From G020344215 sp039586575 (GTDB lineage: Bacteria > Gemmatimonadota > Gemmatimonadetes > Palauibacterales > KS3-K002), in assembly GCA_039586575.1 (NCBI GenBank), contig JBDHKD010000005.1, positions 19,404-83,403 of the forward strand: a DNA stretch of 64,000 bases, written 5' to 3'. The notes below the pieces were generated by a model, which had not been told where the DNA came from, made no database searches, and worked only from the letters and a program-made list of their open reading frames with translations. A program made the translations under genes and the position numbers. Of this stretch, positions 59,099 through 64,000 are shown piece by piece. How positions within the stretch are numbered: position 1 is the first letter of the stretch; each line of letters opens with the position of its first letter.

Positions 59099-60490
59099 CT
59101 ACACTGTCAACGCATCGGCCAGCTTATGCGACAGCGCCATGACTGTCAGTGCCGGGTTGATGCCCGGTGCGTTGGGAAAGATGCTACTGTCGGCGATGTA
59201 CAGATTGTCATGGTCGTATACCTGAAATTGCTCATTCACGACCGCGTCCTTGCCGTTCGTCCCGATCACGCAGCCACCCATGAGGTGGAAACAGAAATGC
59301 ATCCACGATGTCACCACCGCCTTCGCGCCGGTCGCCTTGAGCATGTCCGTGACGAGGTCAACCCCTTGGGCGCTCCGCCTCTTGTCGGCATCGCAAAGCG
59401 AATAGTCGATCTGCAAACGACCGCTCCTATCGGTCGTGAGCGTTCCCTTGGCCTCCGCGCGCAGGGCCACCTCGATGCAGGCCAAGTGTCTGTATTGCTT
59501 CATATAGCGCATCAAATCAGCGCCATACATGGGTGCAGTCATCGCCACGGCGCCCGGTGGCGCGAACACGTTCTCGAGTTTGAAACGCCAACTCTTGAAC
59601 TCTGGACCGTTGCTGCCGCAGGCCTGAAATGCCCCTTTATGCGCATCGATGCGCTCCTCGAAGATCCCGAAGCACATGCGCTGCGGGTGCCCGGTGAAGC
59701 ACTTGCCCAGCGCTGGCAGTCTCGTACCGAACCCGGAATTCAGAAGCAACTGCGGTGTACCCAGGGCACCGCACGCCAGGATGGCTTTTCGCCCCGAGAA
59801 TCCCTCGACTTGGTTTCTGCGGTGACCGTAAACAGTGACAGAATCCGAACCGTATTCGAGCCGCTGGGCAAGAAACTCACTGACAACTTTGAGACCAGCT
59901 TGCTCGCCGCGTGCAATATAGGTCACCAGCATGTCTTGCTTGCTGCCGCGATGGCAACCGCCCAGGCACGCCATGCAATCGTTGCCCCGCTCCGTCGCAC
60001 AGTCGGACTGGGCTCGGCGCAGGCTGCAATAGGCCAGCCCGTTTTTCCTGTGACCTTCTTCGAATATGAGTGCGTTGCGATTCCGGTCGGACTCGGCGAC
60101 TTCTTGAAGCGCCAGCCCGTTCTCTGCCCTCGTATACCACGGGTCCAGAACGTCTTCGGCAAAGAAATCGATCCCGCTAACATCGCGCCAACTCCCCAGC
60201 GCTTCCCCGTCAAGGCGGTTCATCAAAGCCTGATTGACGACGGAGCCCCCGCCCAGACAACGGCCGCGCAGAAAGGCCAAGGCGCCGCGCCGGTCCAGGT
60301 CGAGCCCACCATTCCAGAACAACTCTGCGACATAGATGGCCTCGTTCTGGGGAAAGGTACTGGCAGTGTAGCGCTTGCCGGCCTCGAGGAGGATGCATCT
60401 TGCACCGGCCTGCTGCAGCTGGCCCGCGAGAAGCCCCCCGGAACTCCCGGAGCCGACAATCACAAAGTCATACTTGGCTTTTTCAGCCAT
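59099..60490 (-). CDS. GMC family FAD-dependent oxidoreductase
   Basis: The 463-residue protein has the FAD dinucleotide site DFVIVGSGSSGGLLAGQLQQ, LRGRCLGGGSVVNQALMNR, ILACGALGTPQLLLNSGFG and the C-terminal GMC signature HFCFHLMGGCVIGTNG with YDHDNLYIADSSIFPNAPGI. A cysteine cluster GNDCMACLGGCHRGSKQD is typical of long-chain alcohol oxidases and related proteins. It oxidises an alcohol or a sugar; the substrate is unknown. Two hand-counted 60-base lines inside it are about 52 percent GC (a third is 67 percent), against about 70 percent in a neighbouring line, so it may have been acquired by transfer. Confidence 0.85.
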   Translation of the reverse strand: MAEKAKYDFVIVGSGSSGGLLAGQLQQAGARCILLEAGKRYTASTFPQNEAIYVAELFWNGGLDLDRRGALAFLRGRCLGGGSVVNQALMNRLDGEALGSWRDVSGIDFFAEDVLDPWYTRAENGLALQEVAESDRNRNALIFEEGHRKNGLAYCSLRRAQSDCATERGNDCMACLGGCHRGSKQDMLVTYIARGEQAGLKVVSEFLAQRLEYGSDSVTVYGHRRNQVEGFSGRKAILACGALGTPQLLLNSGFGTRLPALGKCFTGHPQRMCFGIFEERIDAHKGAFQACGSNGPEFKSWRFKLENVFAPPGAVAMTAPMYGADLMRYMKQYRHLACIEVALRAEAKGTLTTDRSGRLQIDYSLCDADKRRSAQGVDLVTDMLKATGAKAVVTSWMHFCFHLMGGCVIGTNGKDAVVNEQFQVYDHDNLYIADSSIFPNAPGINPALTVMALSHKLADALTV

Positions 60491-60551
60491 CGGCGTATTC
60501 CTCAGTCCAGACGCCGAACGTCGAACCTAGGACGTCGGGAGTTGACCATCG

Positions 60552-61952
60552 TCAGACAACTCGAGCGTCGACTATCGGCTGTCGGCTGTCGGCTGTTCCT
60601 CTGACGGAACACGTGTAGTCCCGGACCTGCTTCTCGAGATCGAGAGCCATCTGCCGGCGTGGCGATTCCGACTCCAGCTCCGCGTAGTACTCCCCGCGGT
60701 CGATCAACTCGGCGAGCAGAACACTGACGAGCAGATAGAGCCGCAGTCCCTCCGGATCGCTGACCCAAGCGGCGAACGGAAACACGAAGCCCAACCCGAC
60801 GCGCAGCAGGCTGGCGACGGGTCGCAACGGGCGGCCCGCCTCGACGAACTCGAGCTTCCTCAAGAGGTAGAGTCCCAACTTCCCGAGCCCGAAGACGCCG
60901 GCGAGCCAGGCGCGGCCCGCGAACACGCCGGCCAGGAAGAAGCCCGTCCACAGCAGGCTGGCACTGTGACGGTGTACCGGGCGCGCTGTCCTGAAGACGC
61001 CGTACACCCGGTCGGCGCACCACAATCCCGCGAACCCGAGCAGGGTCGCGACCGCACCCAGCGCCCGTGACCCGGGCACCAACCAAAGGTAGGCCAACGC
61101 CAGTGCGAAGAAGCCTGACATCGTCACGATCTCGCGGCTCAGCCAGGAGCGCCGCAGGTTGAGGACCGCGCGGTAGGCTCGGCTCACCTTCCCTAGATGC
61201 AGCGCGCCCAGCGCCAGCGCTACGACGGTCGCGTCAGTGAAGAGGATCGGATTGACGGAGAACATCGAGGTCAACGTCGAAGCCACCACCGCCACCAGCG
61301 TCGCGGCGAGAGAAGTGAACAGCATGAGGGACCATTCGGACCCGAGCGACACCCGCGTCGTGGGCGGCTGCGGCGCCGCGATGAACGGGTCGCTCACCGC
61401 GGGCGCCGACATCACCGGCAGCCGGCGGTCGGCACGGAGCGGCTCGATCCGGATGCGCGGGCCCAGGTCGGTGACCGGGAAGCCCTCGATCTCGCCCTCC
61501 ATCTCCGACTCGGCCAGCTCGGCAACGCCGAGCGCGCCGGTCGGACAGAGCGCGGTGCAGGCCGGCCTCGAACCGTCGCGCAAGCGATGGTGGCAGAACG
61601 TGCACTTGGTCATCACGCCGCGCGGCGGATCGAAGACGGGCGCGTCGTACGGGCAGGCCCAGGCGCAGTACTTGCACCCGATGCACTTCGCCTCGTCCAG
61701 CAGCACGGCGCCCGTCGCACCATCGCGCGAGTAGGCCAGCGCCGGGCAGGCGTACAGGCAAGCGGGCTCGTTGCAATGGTTACAGGCCAGCGAGAGATGA
61801 TAGAGCGGGATGCCGGGGTGCCGCGTGCGATTGAACGTGTCGATGCGTCGCCAGCTGCGTTCCGGCTCGAGCTGGTTCTCGATGCCGCAGGCCAGCCGGC
61901 AGGCACCGCAGCCCGTGCAGCGGTTCGGGTCGAAGAGGAAGCTAGTCGGCAT
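60552..61952 (-). CDS. DmsB-DmsC-like fusion: ferredoxin subunit with membrane anchor
   Basis: The 466-residue protein fuses two subunits of DMSO reductase-type enzymes. Residues 1 to about 170 are the four-cluster ferredoxin (CTGCGACRLACGIEN, LACNHCNEPACLYACP, CIGCKYCAWACPYDAP, CTFCHHRL...ALCPTGAL). Residues about 205-440 have around eight membrane segments of the DmsC type. The last 15-20 residues (RGTADSRQPIVDARVV) come from a repeat tract at 60571-60600. It overlaps the molybdoenzyme gene by 11 bases and passes electrons from quinol to it. Confidence 0.85.
   Translation of the reverse strand: MPTSFLFDPNRCTGCGACRLACGIENQLEPERSWRRIDTFNRTRHPGIPLYHLSLACNHCNEPACLYACPALAYSRDGATGAVLLDEAKCIGCKYCAWACPYDAPVFDPPRGVMTKCTFCHHRLRDGSRPACTALCPTGALGVAELAESEMEGEIEGFPVTDLGPRIRIEPLRADRRLPVMSAPAVSDPFIAAPQPPTTRVSLGSEWSLMLFTSLAATLVAVVASTLTSMFSVNPILFTDATVVALALGALHLGKVSRAYRAVLNLRRSWLSREIVTMSGFFALALAYLWLVPGSRALGAVATLLGFAGLWCADRVYGVFRTARPVHRHSASLLWTGFFLAGVFAGRAWLAGVFGLGKLGLYLLRKLEFVEAGRPLRPVASLLRVGLGFVFPFAAWVSDPEGLRLYLLVSVLLAELIDRGEYYAELESESPRRQMALDLEKQVRDYTCSVRGTADSRQPIVDARVV
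60576..60596. repeat. Three tandem CGGCTGT units
   Basis: Three 7-base units (cggctgt) lie at 60576-60596, inside the last codons of the DmsBC-like gene, next to related short words between 60511 and 60570. They supply the protein's C-terminal tail. Confidence 0.6.
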
Positions 61953-64000
61953 CGTGCAACGGTTCGATTTCGACCCGGTTCTCGTGAAACGCCGCCCCGT
62001 AGCCCATATCGGTCTCGCGGGCGGCGGACGTGAAGTTCACCGTGCCGCCTTCGCTGATCCACCAGCCGTTGGTGACGCAGGCGCAGCCGCGCTTGAGTCC
62101 GTTGTCGATCCGCGCCTCGAGTCGCAGCTCGCCGCGCTCGTTGTAGATGCGGACCGGCTCGCCGTCACGCACGCCACGATCCCCTGCGTCGTCCGGGTGC
62201 AGGTAGACGAACGGCTCATCGCCGAACTGCCGGATCATCCTCAGGTTGTTGAATTGCGAGTGGATGCGGTTCTTGGTGTTGGGCGTCAACAGATAGAGCG
62301 GAAAGGCGGCCGGATCCGGCTGCGGCCGGCGGATCGACTCGGCCGGCTCCCCGTAGTCCGGTAGCCGGGCCACGCCCCAGCGCTCGACGGCTTCCTGAGA
62401 TTCGAGCTCGATCTTACCCGACGGTGTCGGGAAGACGGAATCGGAGAACGCTACTTCCTGCTGTCCCGGGGCGAGTGTAGGACCTTCGCGCAAGCGATCC
62501 AGCGTCAGTCCGGGGAACGGCTGCAGGGCGCGTGCGAGATACGTTTCAACCTCCGCGTCCGTCGCCGGAAAGATGCCGGGATCGGTTGACTCGGGCATAC
62601 CGAGCCGCGCGGCGAGCAACTTGTAGATTTCCGATTCCGGCTTCACCTCGCCAGGCGGATCGATCACTTTCTGCTTCAGTTGGATGTAGGCGTGCCAGTA
62701 GGCACCTATCACGTCCGACTGCTCGAACATCGTCTTGGCCGGAAGAACGATGTCCGCTTCGCGCGCTGTGTCCGTCATGAACTGCTCGATGACCACGCGG
62801 AAATCGAGCGCACGGAACGCCTCGAGCACCGTGTTGGTCTCCGGATTCTGCGTGACAGGATTGCCGCGCTCTACCCAGGCCATCCGCAACGGCGGATCGT
62901 CGGTCGCCAGCATCTCGGCACCCAGCCGCGCCGTGGGTATCGACACGCGCACTATGCCGTCCGGCTTCGCAGGCGGATAGAAGGCGAGCGGGTCGCGGAG
63001 CTCATCGAAGATGTGGCTCTGCAAGTTGGCGTATACCCAACCGCCGCCCGGCACACCGATGTTGCCGGTGATGGCCAAGAGCGCCAACATCGCCCGCATC
63101 GTCTGTCCGCTATTGGTGAAGCGCTGCATGCCGTAGCCGGGGCTGATCGTCACCGGCCGGATGGTTCCGAAGTATTCCGCCAGGCGCCGGATGTACTCGA
63201 CCGGCACGTCGGTGATCTCGGCCGCCCGCTCCGGCGTGAATCCCTCAACCGATTCCCTAAAGGCCGGGTACCCCTGCACGTGCTTCTCGATGAAATCGTG
63301 ATCGAGCTGATCGGCCCGGATGAGCAGGTGGGCGATGGCCAGCGCCAGCGCGCCATCGGCGCCGGGGCGCGGCTGGACGAGCAACTCGGCGCGCTCGGCC
63401 GATTGGGTTCGCCGCGGATCGATCACCACCAACTTGGCGCCGGCGTCCAGCGCCTCGTCGATGAAATTCATCTGATGGATGTTCGTCTCCGCGGCGTTCT
63501 TGCCCCAAAGCACTATCAGCCGCGCACGCGCGATGTCCCAGGGCGCGCTATGCTTGTTGTCGCCCAGCGTCAGCCGGGTCGCCTCGAGACCGGCCGGCCA
63601 GCAGAGGTCGCCGTAAGTGGTGGTATAGCCGCCGTAGAGGCGCCAGAACTTCTTCCCCACCGCGTTCAAGAGCCCCTTCGTGCCGCTGGCGCTGTAGTAG
63701 AGAACGCTCTGGGGACCGGGGTCGGCCCGCAACGCCGCGAGCTTCTCGGCGATGGCCTCCAGCGCCTCATCCCAGCTGATGCGCTCGAAGCCGCCGGACT
63801 TCGGGAGGCGCCGCAGCGGGTAGAGGACGCGATCCGGGTGATAGACCCGCTCTACGTAGCTGAGCCCCTTGAGGCAGGCACCGCCGGGCGTGGCCAAGTT
63901 ACCGGAGTGCGGTTCGATGCGGCGGATGCGCCCGTCCTCCACCTGGACCTTCATGGCGCAGGTGCTGTAGCAGTTGCGTGGACAGGCTGTGGTATAGACT
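61942..64000 (-). CDS. Molybdopterin oxidoreductase catalytic subunit (5' end outside the window)
   Basis: The catalytic subunit of a DMSO reductase-family enzyme; about 686 residues are visible. An ATG at 63954 is not the start: reading the frame up to 63999 gives ACPRNCYSTCA, and GGACLKGLSY follows, completing the N-terminal 4Fe-4S ligand set (C-x3-C-x3-C ... C). Other features are YSASGTKGLLNAVGKKFW, LIVLWGKNAAETNIHQMNF, VTISPGYGMQRFTNSGQTMR and the C-terminal molybdopterin-binding domain (LYLLTPNTKNRIHSQFNN). It overlaps the DmsBC-like gene by 11 bases. Substrate is unknown. The Tat signal, if any, is outside the window. Confidence 0.9.
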   Translation of the reverse strand, partial: VYTTACPRNCYSTCAMKVQVEDGRIRRIEPHSGNLATPGGACLKGLSYVERVYHPDRVLYPLRRLPKSGGFERISWDEALEAIAEKLAALRADPGPQSVLYYSASGTKGLLNAVGKKFWRLYGGYTTTYGDLCWPAGLEATRLTLGDNKHSAPWDIARARLIVLWGKNAAETNIHQMNFIDEALDAGAKLVVIDPRRTQSAERAELLVQPRPGADGALALAIAHLLIRADQLDHDFIEKHVQGYPAFRESVEGFTPERAAEITDVPVEYIRRLAEYFGTIRPVTISPGYGMQRFTNSGQTMRAMLALLAITGNIGVPGGGWVYANLQSHIFDELRDPLAFYPPAKPDGIVRVSIPTARLGAEMLATDDPPLRMAWVERGNPVTQNPETNTVLEAFRALDFRVVIEQFMTDTAREADIVLPAKTMFEQSDVIGAYWHAYIQLKQKVIDPPGEVKPESEIYKLLAARLGMPESTDPGIFPATDAEVETYLARALQPFPGLTLDRLREGPTLAPGQQEVAFSDSVFPTPSGKIELESQEAVERWGVARLPDYGEPAESIRRPQPDPAAFPLYLLTPNTKNRIHSQFNNLRMIRQFGDEPFVYLHPDDAGDRGVRDGEPVRIYNERGELRLEARIDNGLKRGCACVTNGWWISEGGTVNFTSAARETDMGYGAAFHENRVEIEPLHDAD

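Overview
The window looks like a stretch of chromosome from a high-GC, diderm (outer-membrane-bearing) bacterium. Two cell-envelope points support a diderm: a beta-barrel ending in Phe and several signal-peptide or lipobox proteins. A SARP-type regulator at the left edge, a class II (B12) ribonucleotide reductase, pyruvoyl arginine decarboxylase and the general gene style make Gemmatimonadota my best guess. This is an inference; no rRNA or other phylogenetic marker is present. I see no tRNA, rRNA, CRISPR array, prophage or intact insertion sequence. Coding density is high and most genes sit in tight minus-strand operons.

Layout. 1-183: start of a SARP-like regulator leaving the window. 504-1067: thioredoxin-fold protein. 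7499-1098 (minus): operon MOSC protein - M20 peptidase - archaeal-type phosphoglycerate mutase - HAD hydrolase - cyclic-2,3-diphosphoglycerate-synthetase-like protein - membrane dipeptidase. 10263-7645 (minus): nrdJ behind a sigma-70 promoter overlapped by two NrdR boxes 31 bp apart. 19143-10589 (minus): peptidoglycan-recycling cluster murQ-DinB fusion, anmK, nagZ, sodium:solute symporter, amidase, with a gamma-carbonic anhydrase last. 19253-25277 (plus): M20 amidohydrolase, endonuclease III, gamma-glutamyltransferase, ABC exporter, SRPBCC protein. 25312-37929 (minus): CcdA, agmatinase plus pyruvoyl arginine decarboxylase, Fur-type regulator, two DHH phosphoesterases, an AGCS symporter with an extra domain, CoaE, two PHP proteins, an MBL hydrolase, an A-type Fe-S carrier and thioredoxin reductase. 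38096-39100 (plus): DtxR-type metal regulator and a small protein. 42650-39249 (minus): ECF sigma/anti-sigma pair, a 59-residue protein coupled to an orphan E1-alpha dehydrogenase subunit, M42 peptidase. 42905-43609: Crp/Fnr regulator. 49591-46062 (minus): ApbE, outer-membrane barrel, FMN-binding protein and a small His-rich membrane protein, downstream of a promoter with a Fur-box-like palindrome. 49773-58528: M1 peptidase, two tandem Tat-exported aldo/keto reductases, glutamate dehydrogenase, a spermidine-synthase-like membrane protein and a secreted isoaspartyl methyltransferase. 58678-60490: lower-GC GMC oxidoreductase with a small partner. 60552-64000: DmsBC-like fusion and a molybdopterin oxidoreductase cut by the right edge.

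How genes work together. The clearest pathways are amino-sugar recovery from the cell wall (amidase, symporter, NagZ, AnmK, MurQ), arginine to agmatine to putrescine, and a molybdenum-dependent respiratory enzyme. The most interesting unit is the Fur-boxed ApbE / barrel / FMN-binding / membrane-protein operon. It has the parts of an iron-controlled flavin-based electron-transfer chain across the envelope, and I could not match it to a named system.

Limits. All calls come from reading the sequence and recalling family motifs; no database search or structure prediction was run. Where the longest open frame was not the best start, I chose starts from visible ribosome binding sites, promoters or signal peptides and say so.
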